Below are positions 26,453 through 34,595 of a DNA stretch of 64,000 nucleotides, in pieces. Position 1 is the stretch's first letter; every line of letters begins with the position of its first letter. Under the pieces are notes generated by a model. The model was not told where the DNA came from and ran no database searches. It worked only from the letters and a program-made list of their open reading frames with translations. Position numbers and translations under genes: made by a program. Origin of the DNA: a bacterium (GTDB lineage: Bacteria > Bdellovibrionota_C > UBA2361 > RFPC01); the NCBI GenBank assembly GCA_009926305.1, contig RFPC01000004.1, positions 1 through 64,000 on the forward strand, given 5' to 3'.

Positions 26453-27949
26453 ATGTTAAAAGAGAACTGGCGCACTATTTCTCGAATTGAGCGTGTAGGC
26501 GACTTTCTAATCATCATCGCTTCATTTTTTATCGCTTATCATGGGCGAGAATCGCTTCTTTTCTGGAACTCTCTCTTTGGATTTGGAATCCCTTTTGAAG
26601 GTGAGCATTTAGCACCGATGAAAGACTATGCTTTCATCCTCGTGCTAGCACTGATGTTGTATGGATTTCTCCTTCAGATACTTGGTGCATATACCAGTAT
26701 GCGATTTCGTACTTCGCTGGAGCTGTTTGGCATATCTCTCGTAAGTTCCATTCTCGTATTTTTTGGATTAGCAGCTACCTTGTTTCTTTTGAAACTCGAT
26801 CTGAGTAGAAGTTTTATCCTGCTTTTCTGTACGTTAGTTGGGATGAGCCTTGCTGCGCAGCGGGCCGTCGTGCTTGAGATTTTACGATACTGGCGCAAGC
26901 GAGGAATGAATTTTCGAAGTGTCATTATTGCTGGATTAGGCGAACAGGCGATTCAACTTGCTCATGAAATATCAAATCGTCCGGAGCTTGGTGTAAGAAT
27001 CCGTGGATTTGCGGATTTAGAGGATGACATCGCGAGGAGCACTGCCAGAGCTCAATTTTTTAAGGATGCCCTCACTGCGAGTGGTTATAAGACTACGGTG
27101 GGAAGAATCCTCCAGGGGAGTGATGCAGTAAAAAAAGCGCTTAAGGATTACGCAATTGACGAAGTAATATTTACTGATCTGTTGCGGGTCATGAATGAGG
27201 TAAGAGATTTAATCGATATTTGTGCTGAACAAGGAATTAGAACGACCATTGCCGCTGATCTTTTTAGTGTAGGCATTGCGAAGTCACGCCTGAGCTATTT
27301 TGGAAGTATGCCACTTATACATTTTGAGACTCCGCCTGGTGATCGCTGGGAGCTTTCATTAAAGCGCGGTCTCGATGTCTGTATCTCACTTATACTCATG
27401 GTGCTGCTTGCTCCAATCTTTCTCGTGATCGCGCTAGCAGTTCGTTTTTCATCACGAGGTCCAATATTCTTCATACAACGTCGTGTTGGGCGAAGCGGAA
27501 GATTTTTTAACCTCTATAAATTTCGTTCTATGGTTGAAGATGCAGAGTCTCAATTAGCTGGGCTACAACATCAGAACGAGATGGAGGGGCCAGTGTTTAA
27601 AATAGCAGCTGATCCACGTATCACAAAATTCGGTCAGTTGCTCCGTCGGTATAGCCTTGATGAGTTGCCACAGCTTTTCAATGTCCTGAAAGGCGACATG
27701 AGCCTGGTAGGTCCCCGACCTCCGGTGCCAGGAGAAGTAAATCTGTATGAAAGGCGAGATCGTCGGAGACTTTCAATGCGACCTGGATTGACGTGTACCT
27801 GGCAGGTGAATGGTAGAAATACAATCACAGATTTTGAAGATTGGGTAAAAATGGATCTCGCTTATATTGATAACTGGTCCCTTGCTCTGGACTTCGCTCT
27901 TCTCTTAAAGACGATACCCGCCGTCTTAAGTGGGCACGGAGCTCGGTAG
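26453..27949 (+). CDS. Polyprenyl-phosphate sugar-1-phosphate transferase (exopolysaccharide initiation)
   Basis: The 498-residue protein has the WcaJ/CpsE architecture. Residues 1-140 contain four to five membrane segments. A nucleotide-binding-like domain follows (SVIIAGLGEQAIQLAHEI, about 160-177, to about 290). From 300 on comes the bacterial sugar transferase domain, with RGLDVCISLILMVLLAPIF, YKFRSMVEDAE, DPRITKFGQLLRRYSLDELP, KGDMSLVGPRPP and RPGLTCTWQVNGRN. The enzyme moves a sugar-1-phosphate from a nucleotide sugar onto undecaprenyl phosphate at the inner membrane, the first step of exopolysaccharide or O-antigen building. It ends with typical IDNWSLALDFALLLKTIPAV. No other glycan genes are next to it, so the glycan cannot be named. 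Confidence 0.95.
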   Translation: MLKENWRTISRIERVGDFLIIIASFFIAYHGRESLLFWNSLFGFGIPFEGEHLAPMKDYAFILVLALMLYGFLLQILGAYTSMRFRTSLELFGISLVSSILVFFGLAATLFLLKLDLSRSFILLFCTLVGMSLAAQRAVVLEILRYWRKRGMNFRSVIIAGLGEQAIQLAHEISNRPELGVRIRGFADLEDDIARSTARAQFFKDALTASGYKTTVGRILQGSDAVKKALKDYAIDEVIFTDLLRVMNEVRDLIDICAEQGIRTTIAADLFSVGIAKSRLSYFGSMPLIHFETPPGDRWELSLKRGLDVCISLILMVLLAPIFLVIALAVRFSSRGPIFFIQRRVGRSGRFFNLYKFRSMVEDAESQLAGLQHQNEMEGPVFKIAADPRITKFGQLLRRYSLDELPQLFNVLKGDMSLVGPRPPVPGEVNLYERRDRRRLSMRPGLTCTWQVNGRNTITDFEDWVKMDLAYIDNWSLALDFALLLKTIPAVLSGHGAR

Positions 27950-28134
27950 GCATCCGCTGGAGTTTTTCGTCGGTGCTTTTTTGAAGTCCTTTCCCCTGAT
28001 GATTTTGAATACGAGATTCTCGTAGGAGTGCTCAACCCTCTTGAAGTAAATTCTCACCTAAGTGTCAGGGAACAGAGAGCCTCCGAGTGGAAGGAAATGG
28101 GTTGCCCAGAAAGCGCTTAAGGCATTACTGAAAA

Positions 28135-28461
28135 GTGTCGATCTCTTTAAATAGCTGGAGAATGGAGGTTGTTTTTTGCCTCATATTTTTCATCTCAGTT
28201 GTAGTTTGTAGTCTGTTGTTGGTTGTTATGGTAGTAAAAATCATCTTTCGCTCTTCATCGAGCGACTCCTCTTTTTCTTATTCTCCCGAAACGAAATATG
28301 ACGAAGTGCTGAAGTCGGCTTCAGAGAAGCGTATGCGGCTTTTGGAAGAGATCGAACTTATAGGCGGTGAAATCCTTGAAAACGTAAAGAGAGCGATTTC
28401 GAGGGATAGTGAGAAAGCGATTGAGGCAAGTGGGGAATTCTACCGGCTGGATCAGGTGTAA
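28135..28461 (+). CDS. Hypothetical single-pass membrane protein with helical tail, 108 aa
   Basis: Not recognised. The first 45 residues hold one strong membrane segment (VVFCLIFFISVVVCSLLLVV). A Ser-rich linker (FRSSSSDSSFSYS) and a charged helical C-terminal half (SASEKRMRLLEEIELIGGEI) follow. The GTG at 28135 has no ribosome binding site. An ATG at 28162 has GGAG only one base upstream, so neither start is well supported. It may be an inner-membrane protein with a cytoplasmic coiled tail. Confidence 0.45.
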   Translation: MSISLNSWRMEVVFCLIFFISVVVCSLLLVVMVVKIIFRSSSSDSSFSYSPETKYDEVLKSASEKRMRLLEEIELIGGEILENVKRAISRDSEKAIEASGEFYRLDQV

Positions 28462-28665
28462 GTTCGAATAACTGAGGGTAGCCTAATAAAACCAAGTTAA
28501 TACAGGTAGTTAGCTAGGCATGACTCGAGCTTGTCTCTTGAGATGGAGAGAGCGAGCCTCAGTTTCAGAGACTTCATCCCGCTTTCTCCACGAATCTTGG
28601 CCGAAGAGTTGATAAGTATCCCAAAAATGGTAATCTTTTGGGCCTAGCTCGCGTAAACAGTTTTG

Positions 28666-28705
28666 GCTCTTTGTGTCGTAGAACTGCTCTTTGTGTCCTG
28701 GAAGA
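28666..28705. repeat. 20-bp tandem duplication, 2 copies
   Basis: Two adjacent 20-bp units both begin gctctttgtgtc; the first 12 bases are identical and the rest diverges. Intergenic, upstream of rplM. Confidence 0.7.
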
Positions 28706-28720
28706 ACTTCTGCCAAGAAG

Positions 28721-28765
28721 GTTTGGCTGTGAAACTTTTGGCTGTGAAACTTTTGGCTGTGAAGA
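28721..28765. repeat. 15-bp tandem repeat, 3 copies
   Basis: Unit ttttggctgtgaaac is repeated three times with changes only at the edges (gtttggctgtgaaac, ttttggctgtgaaac, ttttggctgtgaaga). Intergenic, upstream of rplM. Confidence 0.9.
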
Positions 28766-28852
28766 GGGGACGTGAAGAAAGCGTAATCGAGTGCGCCAGA
28801 TACGGGGTGAACCTGTGCTAAAGAATTGCGTGTGCGCTTTTTGATGAAGTGA

Positions 28853-28896
28853 ATTAGCTGAGCCAGAAGGCAGGATTAGCTGAGCCAAAGGTATTT
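28853..28896. repeat. 22-bp tandem duplication, 2 copies
   Basis: Two adjacent units both begin attagctgagcca; the 13 leading bases are identical and aagg recurs in each. Intergenic, about 50 bases upstream of rplM. Confidence 0.75.
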
Positions 28897-28940
28897 GTTG
28901 AGAGAGTACGCGGAGAGAGAGAGCAAAGAGGAAATAAAAA

Positions 28941-29381
28941 ATGGAATCAACATTTCAGCTTTCAAAAGAAGCAGCGGTAACAGACAGAAAATGGCACGTG
29001 ATAGATGCAACTGGTGTTCCATTGGGGCGCTTAGCGACTCAAGTAGCGCATCTCATTCGCGGAAAGCATAAGCCGACGTTTACTCCCCACGTAGACTGTG
29101 GAGATTTTGTTGTCGTGATTAATGCCTCTAAGGTAGTTTTGAAAGGGAAGAAACTTCAAGACAAGCAGTATCATTCACACTCTGGATATATCGGTGGAAT
29201 CAAATCGGTGTCCGCCGCAGAAATGCTTGAAAAGCACCCTGAGCGAATGATTCGGCTCGCTGTGAAGCGAATGGTGAAGCGAGGAGCGCTCGGGCATCAG
29301 ATTATTAAGAAGCTCAAGGTGTATCCAGGTGCTGAGCACCCACATTCGGCGCAACAGCCGCAGCAAGTTGTCTTGCACTGA
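28941..29381 (+). CDS. rplM: Large ribosomal subunit protein uL13
   Basis: The 146-residue protein matches uL13: [20 protein letters not shown] (15-34), [48 protein letters not shown] and [20 protein letters not shown]. It binds 23S rRNA domain II early in 50S assembly. It is followed after about 150 bases by rpsI, the almost universal bacterial pairing. The C-terminus ([14 protein letters not shown]) is slightly longer than usual. rplM leaders are often autoregulated, but no such structure is evident here. Confidence 0.97.
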   Translation: MESTFQLSKEAAVTDRKWHVIDATGVPLGRLATQVAHLIRGKHKPTFTPHVDCGDFVVVINASKVVLKGKKLQDKQYHSHSGYIGGIKSVSAAEMLEKHPERMIRLAVKRMVKRGALGHQIIKKLKVYPGAEHPHSAQQPQQVVLH

Positions 29382-29530
29382 AGGCGTTTGGAGCTGAGCG
29401 AGAAGAGGTTTAGGAAACGGGCTTCATCCGAACAAGAGCGATAGATGGTCTATTGGCTCAGTACAAGGTGAAGCGAGTTGAATGAAGTTACAACGAGAGA
29501 TAAGGAAAGTAGATAAAGGACTGTAGAGAG

Positions 29531-29938
29531 ATGGTTGGTACGAATTCAAAGAGAGGCATCCACACTATTGGAAGAAGAAAGAGCGCAGTTGCAAGAGTCT
29601 ACCTCCGAGAGGGGAAGGGACAAATTACGGTCAACTCAAAACCGATGGACCAGTATTTTGCGCGAAAGACATTGCAGATGGTTGTGAACCAGCCGTTCGA
29701 ACTTCTTGAGAACCGAGAAAATTTTGACGTCCTCGTCACCGTGCAGGGCGGTGGAACATCTGGTCAGGCGGGTGCTGTTAGGCACGCTTTGTCCAGAGCG
29801 CTCGACGAGTCGAACACAGAGGAATTTCACACTCCATTGAAGGAGAAGGGATTCTTGACCCGTGATTCGCGAGCAGTTGAGAGGAAGAAGTACGGTCGTC
29901 ATAAGGCAAGAAAGCGGCCTCAGTTCTCGAAGCGTTAA
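29531..29938 (+). CDS. rpsI: Small ribosomal subunit protein uS9
   Basis: The 135-residue protein shows the uS9 hallmarks: [20 protein letters not shown] (11-30), [31 protein letters not shown] (73-93) and the C-terminal [20 protein letters not shown] ending in FSKR. That basic tail reaches the P-site tRNA in the 30S subunit. Second gene of the rplM-rpsI pair. A strong intrinsic terminator follows 65 bases after its stop. Confidence 0.97.
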   Translation: MVGTNSKRGIHTIGRRKSAVARVYLREGKGQITVNSKPMDQYFARKTLQMVVNQPFELLENRENFDVLVTVQGGGTSGQAGAVRHALSRALDESNTEEFHTPLKEKGFLTRDSRAVERKKYGRHKARKRPQFSKR

Positions 29939-30003
29939 GAGACAAATCAGATTTTTCTGTGGTTTGCCCAGGGCGATGGGCTTATCACACTGCGATTGGA
30001 GGA

Positions 30004-30038
30004 AGCGGCTCGTTGAATGAAACGAGCCGCTTTTTTTT
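30004..30038 (+). terminator. Intrinsic terminator of rplM-rpsI
   Basis: AGCGGCTCGTT, loop GAATGA, AACGAGCCGCT form a perfect 11-bp stem, followed by a run of eight T. This is a textbook rho-independent terminator for the upstream ribosomal operon. Confidence 0.95.
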
Positions 30039-30141
30039 GTGCTATTCTTTGCGCAGCTCCCTCTAAAAAGCATCTCTTCCGCCACCTTCATGCGTGCGTT
30101 ACCGTGCATGTGTCACTATTATTTGAGCTCTAGAGGTAGTC

Positions 30142-30603
30142 ATGAAGCAGCATCCAACTCTTTTCCTTGTGCATTTTGTAGCAACCGCTGCCATGACTGG
30201 ACTTATCTGGTTTGTTCAGGTTGTTCACTATCCAATGTTTAGTGATATTCCTGCTGAGGCGTTTCTTACATACGAGATAGAGCATCAGCTCCGTACTTCA
30301 TCTGTTGTTATTCCCTTCATGATGACGGAGTTTTTGACAGGCTGCTATCTTGCCCTTCGGAGTAGACCTCTGTTGAGCGGAAGAGATCTTATGCTTTTCA
30401 GGGGTTCGATGTTCTTGCTCGCTATCGTATGGGGTTCTACCTTTCTCATCCAGGTGCCTCTTCATGAAGAACTCTCTCAAACTGCAGATCCATATCTCAT
30501 TGACTCTCTCGTATGCTCGAATTGGATTCGCACTATTTGTTGGAGCATGCGGAGCCTGATATTAGGCGCTCTTATGGTTCAGTGGTTGATTATAAAAGAA
30601 TGA
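30142..30603 (+). CDS. Small four-helix membrane protein, function unknown
   Basis: The 153-residue protein has four hydrophobic segments (about 7-27, 58-76, 89-107 and 131-150). Near the start is GLIWFVQVVHYPMF, a W-x-VQ-x-x-HYP motif seen in a widespread family of small uncharacterised membrane proteins. It also has YEIEHQLRTSSVVIPFMMTE, with acidic and His residues between helices 1 and 2. These conserved polar residues in the membrane might bind a cofactor or metal, but no function is known to me. It is transcribed alone and converges with the Pmp3 operon, with two bases between the stops. Confidence 0.7.
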   Translation: MKQHPTLFLVHFVATAAMTGLIWFVQVVHYPMFSDIPAEAFLTYEIEHQLRTSSVVIPFMMTEFLTGCYLALRSRPLLSGRDLMLFRGSMFLLAIVWGSTFLIQVPLHEELSQTADPYLIDSLVCSNWIRTICWSMRSLILGALMVQWLIIKE

Positions 30604-30605
30604 GT

Positions 30606-30776
30606 TCAACCGAGGAGGATGGTAAGAATAATAGCCAATCCCATGATAACGGCGAGCGCTGAGCCGAATAATAGGAATGACTCACGGCGGGTAGTAATAC
30701 GCGCCTCGATGGGGAAATGAGTTCTTTGAGTATTCAAAGCACTGATAAGTGAACGAAGGAAAGAAGATACCGACAT
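30606..30776 (-). CDS. Small membrane protein, 56 aa
   Basis: The minus strand from the ATG at 30776 encodes a 56-residue protein. It has a polar N-terminal half (MSVSSFLRSLISALNTQR) and one C-terminal membrane segment (FGSALAVIMGLAIILTILLG). AAGGAG lies six bases before the ATG and overlaps the TAA of the Pmp3 gene, a clear sign of translational coupling. Family unknown. It probably sits in the inner membrane with its upstream partner. Such short genes are easily missed by automatic callers. Confidence 0.65.
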   Translation of the reverse strand: MSVSSFLRSLISALNTQRTHFPIEARITTRRESFLLFGSALAVIMGLAIILTILLG

Positions 30777-30785
30777 TGATGCTCC

Positions 30786-31031
30786 TTACTCTGGTGTCGA
30801 GGTTGGGGTGTTGTGGCCTTTCCGCTGGGGTTGCGAGCTTAAAAACCAGATCGCATGAATAGCCCCGGGGATAAATCCGAAGCAGGTAAGCAGGAGATTA
30901 ATCCAGAAGGCTCTGCGCAATCCAACCTCCAGAAACATCCCAAGCGGCGGGACTATCGCACCAAGCAGGAGTGGCCATATTTCTGCGGGTGACGCATCAT
31001 CGTGAGCCTTGGCGCTGTCTTCTAAAGTCAT
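30786..31031 (-). CDS. Pmp3/YqaE (UPF0057) family membrane protein
   Basis: The ATG at 31031 gives 81 residues; a TTG at 31067 would add 12. After a polar start comes the two-helix core of the family: LLLGAIVPPLGMFLEVGL, and INLLLTCFGFIPGAIHAIWF. The PPLG and IPG-x-IHA motifs are diagnostic. Members in bacteria, fungi and plants are stress-related membrane proteins affecting membrane potential. The N-terminal extension (SMTLEDSAKAHDDASPAEI) is longer than in the shortest members. Its stop overlaps the ribosome binding site of the next small gene. Confidence 0.88.
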   Translation of the reverse strand: MTLEDSAKAHDDASPAEIWPLLLGAIVPPLGMFLEVGLRRAFWINLLLTCFGFIPGAIHAIWFLSSQPQRKGHNTPTSTPE

Positions 31032-31373
31032 ACTCTCAGGAGTCTTTGTTTGTTTTGTGGTTCTCAATTACAGAGAGAAAGCTATCAAAGACCGTGTGGT
31101 GAATGAGATGATCAGAATTCTTTTCCGTATTCATTGTCGTGACCATCGTCATACGCACGGTCTACTGATTCCATTAAGGTGTGTTCAGTACAGGGGGTTA
31201 CCTCCGAAATGAGGGCAGGGAAGGAATTTCTAGCCGGAAAGAGCATAGAGAGATTCACGATAGATTCGAGATTTTCTTTCTCTTTCATAATCGGCTCTTT
31301 GCAAGGTCTCTGTTTTTCGAAGGTGCCTCTTGTACGCTTTTTCGATTTATATGACTAAGCGAGGAGGGGGTGG
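31032..31373. other. Intergenic region, no gene seen
   Basis: About 340 bases between the Pmp3 gene start and the end of lptF, all on the minus strand. It probably holds the Pmp3 promoter. No repeat, hairpin or convincing frame was found. Confidence 0.5.
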
Positions 31374-32654
31374 TTACTGCTCAAGTTTGTAGCGCTTGAG
31401 AGTAAGCACGCCCTTGAGACCCTGGAGGATAGCTGAAAGTCCATCAGAGATAGTTTGCCACCGCTCAGTTGACATTTGTTTTAGAAAAATCGCTGCAAGT
31501 ATTCCTGTGATAATCGTTGGAGCCCATGCCCCAATCAGGAGGGGGACCGCTCCATTTTCAGCGATAGATCGAGTAATTGAATAGAGAGCAAAGTAGGTAA
31601 GAAAGGCGATAAAGCCGATCAGAGCCGAAAGTCCTACTCCCCAGGTTCGCTGACTTCTTGGAGATTGAATACCAAGTGGCATTCCGATGAGGGCGAGTAA
31701 AAGGGTCGCAAAGGGCAAACTAAAACGAGCATATATCTCGAACAATACCTTCCTGATTCGATCTGTTAACTCCTCTCTTGTTGCCACAGGCGGCTGGACT
31801 TCCGCTGTGGTGGTGTCAGGTTCTACTCGCTGCTCTTGCTGTTGCGAGTCTAGTTGTTGCTTTAAGACCTGATACTCTTGCTGGAGTTCGCCCCAGTAAA
31901 GTTCCCGAACCCGTCTTTCTTGTGGCACTCCACCCGAGCCGTCAAGCTTGTTTGCATCAAGCACTATCTGATTCGATACATATCGAGTGAGGATATATCT
32001 GCCGTCTGATTCTTCGTGTATCTCTCCGTCTCGCAGATTAAAGTTAATAGCTCTGTTCTCTCTGTCTGGTTGGATGGTCCCTTCTTTTGCAAGAATGACG
32101 CGAGTAGAGCCTGTGGCAGTCAGTTCATCAATTAAAACGTTTTTCATCTCACCCGTTTTTGGCTCGATCTCTTCTGCATAAAGAATAATCTCCCCCAAAT
32201 CGTTAAAGACACCAGGTTCAAGGCCAGCAGTGCTCTTTGTTCGGGCTATCTCAAAGAGCGTATTGGAGAGAGTTTTAAAACCCCATGGCTTAAACGAATG
32301 ACTGATAAACAGTGCGAGCAGAGTTACGCATGCACCGAATATCATTACCGAGCGTAAGAGTTGAAAGAGGCTAATTCCGCTCGCTCGGATAACGATCACT
32401 TCAGAGTCACCAGAGAGACGGGCAAAGGTAAGGATGGGAGCAAGTAGGGCTGCAAGCGGCACCGCGATTTCTAAAAAGGCAGGGACTACGGCCAGGAAGA
32501 CCATGCCGACCTGAGAGAGTAACACCCCTTTATTTACGATAAGAGAAGTGAGCTTGAGGACACGAATAGTGAACAGTACGCCAGTGAAAATAAATAGCGT
32601 AATGGAGAAGTATGTGAAGAGCTCTCGCAGGATATATCTAGAAAGGATTCTCAC
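31374..32654 (-). CDS. lptF: LptF/LptG-type LPS export permease
   Basis: The 426-residue protein belongs to the YjgP/YjgQ family. It starts RILSRYILRELFTYFSITLF, with three N-terminal membrane helices (including VFLAVVPAFLEIAVPLAALL and a coupling segment RLSGDSEVIVIRASGIS). A periplasmic beta-jellyroll region follows at about 130-300, then three C-terminal helices (FSLPFATLLLALIGMPLGIQ and on). The LptB2FG complex extracts lipopolysaccharide from the inner membrane and feeds it to the periplasmic bridge. The periplasmic part contains a Gln-rich stretch (QQEYQVLKQQLDSQQQEQR) that looks like a lineage-specific insertion. A second permease is normally needed; none is adjacent, so this one could be either F or G. 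Confidence 0.92.
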   Translation of the reverse strand: MRILSRYILRELFTYFSITLFIFTGVLFTIRVLKLTSLIVNKGVLLSQVGMVFLAVVPAFLEIAVPLAALLAPILTFARLSGDSEVIVIRASGISLFQLLRSVMIFGACVTLLALFISHSFKPWGFKTLSNTLFEIARTKSTAGLEPGVFNDLGEIILYAEEIEPKTGEMKNVLIDELTATGSTRVILAKEGTIQPDRENRAINFNLRDGEIHEESDGRYILTRYVSNQIVLDANKLDGSGGVPQERRVRELYWGELQQEYQVLKQQLDSQQQEQRVEPDTTTAEVQPPVATREELTDRIRKVLFEIYARFSLPFATLLLALIGMPLGIQSPRSQRTWGVGLSALIGFIAFLTYFALYSITRSIAENGAVPLLIGAWAPTIITGILAAIFLKQMSTERWQTISDGLSAILQGLKGVLTLKRYKLEQ

Positions 32655-32752
32655 CTATGGTACCTATTCGCTATACGTTTCGATGCTCCACTATTAAATG
32701 GTTTTTAACAGCCTGTGACAAGAGAGCGTATAGTCTTGATTGCTGTAGGTAC

Positions 32753-32782
32753 AAAAAAAGCCCCGTAATAGGAGCTTTTTCT
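32753..32782 (-). terminator. Intrinsic terminator of rpsU (roughly bidirectional)
   Basis: Read on the minus strand: AAAAAGCTCC, loop TATTAC, GGGGCTTTTT, followed by more T. It is located about 20 bases after the rpsU stop. A-T pairs at its base allow function on either strand; it would separate rpsU from lptF. Confidence 0.85.
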
Positions 32783-32801
32783 TTACCTTAATGATGCGTT
32801 C

Positions 32802-33050
32802 TTAGAACATCATCTGAGACTTTTGTCTTCGCGACTCTTCTTTACGAATCTTCTTAAGCGATTCTTTCAATTTTCTTTTTTTCTCTTCGCTTGGCTTAGA
32901 ATAATAACGACGGGCTTTGAGCTCCTTGAATAAGCCTTCTTTGATCAGTTTTCTCTTGAGCACTTTAATCGCTTTCTCTACGCCGTGATCGACCACTACT
33001 TCCATTGCAGCGAGCTTTGCTCGTTCTGATGACTGAGGCTTTACACTCAT
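32802..33050 (-). CDS. rpsU: Small ribosomal subunit protein bS21
   Basis: The ATG at 33050 has AAGGA seven bases upstream, giving 82 residues. The core EKAIKVLKRKLIKEGLFKEL followed by KARRYYSKPSEEKKRKLKES matches bS21, and the tail is Lys/Arg-rich. bS21 sits at the 30S platform next to the anti-Shine-Dalgarno region. It is somewhat longer than the 58-71 residues typical of many species. A longer frame starting at 33197 runs through a short tandem repeat and has no ribosome binding site, so I reject that start. A strong terminator follows. Confidence 0.92.
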   Translation of the reverse strand: MSVKPQSSERAKLAAMEVVVDHGVEKAIKVLKRKLIKEGLFKELKARRYYSKPSEEKKRKLKESLKKIRKEESRRQKSQMMF

Positions 33051-33601
33051 GTATTTTTCCTTCGACATACCGTTTAACAACTCTTTTTCTTTACTATCGT
33101 TTTCCAATTTCGTTTTCCATCCTGCTGACAACACCGTTGATTTCGCAGAGGTAAGCGCTTTGGGCCACGCAAGCCACTGATACTCAGCAACTGACACTAA
33201 GCAACTGATACTCTTTTGGCACCTCTCTCATTACAATGTTCCCACTATACATGAGCGAACCGTTCTCACTTCCTGCCTCATTTCTGCGAGTAGGAGTAGT
33301 TCTGAAACAAGGTGCGACCTTCACCGCTTTTTAAGCCCGTTCATACAATTGCCAGAACGAATCATGGCTCTTTTTATAAACGACTCTCATTACAGCCGGT
33401 CTCAAAAAGGAAGAGGCAAATCCAGCAAACAGCTGAATAAACTCTTATTTATCCTCTTCGTTCGTCGTAGGAGAGTATGCTTCTGTGAGAAACAATGCAA
33501 GTCTGGGAGCGTTTTAGAGCGGCTTCACGAGGTGGCTCTGAGGGAGAATAGAGCAGGGGAATACGGAAGTTTCCCGTAAACACCTGAAATGGCTAGAGAA
33601 A
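33051..33601. other. Intergenic region upstream of rpsU with a 14-bp tandem repeat
   Basis: About 550 bases between rpsU and a phosphoesterase gene, both on the minus strand. It contains the repeat at 33173-33214 and probably the rpsU promoter. The frame at 33349-33579 on the plus strand has no ribosome binding site or protein-like composition, and I do not call it. Confidence 0.5.
33173..33214. repeat. 14-bp tandem repeat, 3 copies
   Basis: Units gccactgatactca, gcaactgacactaa and gcaactgatactct follow one another without gaps, about 120-160 bases upstream of the rpsU start. Confidence 0.9.
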
Positions 33602-34579
33602 CTAGATTTCTAATGCCCTCACCACGTGTTTTGAGCCGTTTGCTACAAATTTTATAAAGACCACCTCCTGTGGGCAGTTGTATCGGAAAGGGAGCTCAAC
33701 GACGCCAATTCCTCTTGAGGTGAATACGGTGAAATTATCGACGATGTTTAGCCCATAGCCGTACTCTTTTGACCGAATGTTGTAAGTGAGCACCCCAAGC
33801 GTGGGAAGTGATACTTGCCCACCGTGCGTATGTCCACACAGGACAAGTGCATCTTTTGGAATTGTCCCCTCACACTCTTCTACTAAATGATCAGGATTAT
33901 GGGTCAGAAAAATCTTTAAACTATTTTTGTTATCAGAGAACTTTGGCGGCTGAGGCATTCCTATCCAGTAGTCATCAGCACCAGCAAGTTCGATTGTGCC
34001 CATGCCGTCGAGCATAATATCGCTTCTTTGATTAACAAGGAGCTCGCCTGTGTATTTATGAAAGAGTAGGCTTGCTTGTTGCGGAGAGTGCCAGCAATCA
34101 TGATTGCCTCGTACTCCAAAGATTCCATAACGTGATTGGAACTCAGCGAGCGTTTGAAACAGATCGGTGTAGATAGAAGCGACAAGCTCTTCCCCTTTGA
34201 GTTCTCGAAAGAGAGAGTTTCGTCTTGGTGTGATTGCTTGAATGAGAGCTGAGTCCGGTGCCCAAATATAGTCTCCACCAAGAAGAATGATATCAACCTT
34301 ACGAGCATTCACGACCTCTTTTATTGTTGTTAACCATTTTGGATCCATCGCGGCACCGTGATGAATATCGGTTATAAATGCGAGTTGTAGATTATCAAAT
34401 CGTTCAAGGTGTTCTGGGAGCGGGATTGATACCTCAGTAATTTCCAGAATCCCTGTGGTAAATCCAGAGGAGGATGAGATGTATGGTGTCGCTTTTGATG
34501 GGGAGTTCGCAACCGAGAGGAGGCCTAGTCCAGTGGCACCACTAAAGAGTCCAAGTTTTAAAAAGTCTCGCCGTTTCAT
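33602..34579 (-). CDS. Tat-exported metallophosphoesterase (YkuE-like)
   Basis: The 325-residue protein starts with a twin-arginine signal (MKRRDFLKLGLFSGATGLGL), implying folded export to the periplasm or membrane. The calcineurin-like phosphoesterase motifs are complete: FITDIHHG, LLGGDYIW, GVRGNHDCW, LTHNPDH and LCGHTHGGQ. These residues bind a two-metal centre. YkuE-type enzymes of this family are exported through Tat and associate with the cell wall or membrane; some hydrolyse UDP-diacylglucosamine, but the substrate here is unknown. The start overlaps nothing, and the SprT-like gene ends 16 bases upstream on the same strand, so the two may be co-transcribed. Confidence 0.93.
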   Translation of the reverse strand: MKRRDFLKLGLFSGATGLGLLSVANSPSKATPYISSSSGFTTGILEITEVSIPLPEHLERFDNLQLAFITDIHHGAAMDPKWLTTIKEVVNARKVDIILLGGDYIWAPDSALIQAITPRRNSLFRELKGEELVASIYTDLFQTLAEFQSRYGIFGVRGNHDCWHSPQQASLLFHKYTGELLVNQRSDIMLDGMGTIELAGADDYWIGMPQPPKFSDNKNSLKIFLTHNPDHLVEECEGTIPKDALVLCGHTHGGQVSLPTLGVLTYNIRSKEYGYGLNIVDNFTVFTSRGIGVVELPFRYNCPQEVVFIKFVANGSKHVVRALEI

Positions 34580-34595
34580 TCACTGTACATCGTCA

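Larger units (their letters stand above)
28462..28940. other. Leader region upstream of rplM with three short tandem duplications
   Basis: About 480 bases without a convincing gene. It contains three separate short direct repeats (28666-28705, 28721-28765 and 28853-28896). The rplM-rpsI promoter should lie here. A purine-rich stretch (AGAGAGAGAGCAAAGAGG) precedes the rplM start. I found no ribosomal-protein-type RNA fold by eye. Confidence 0.5.

Noticed and set aside
28510-28888. Minus-strand frames of 68 and 104 residues upstream of rplM
   Set aside because: They run through the short tandem repeats, have odd composition and no ribosome binding site.
33051-33197. Longer N-terminus for bS21
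   Set aside because: The extra residues come from a tandem repeat region, and the only good ribosome binding site is before the ATG at 33050.
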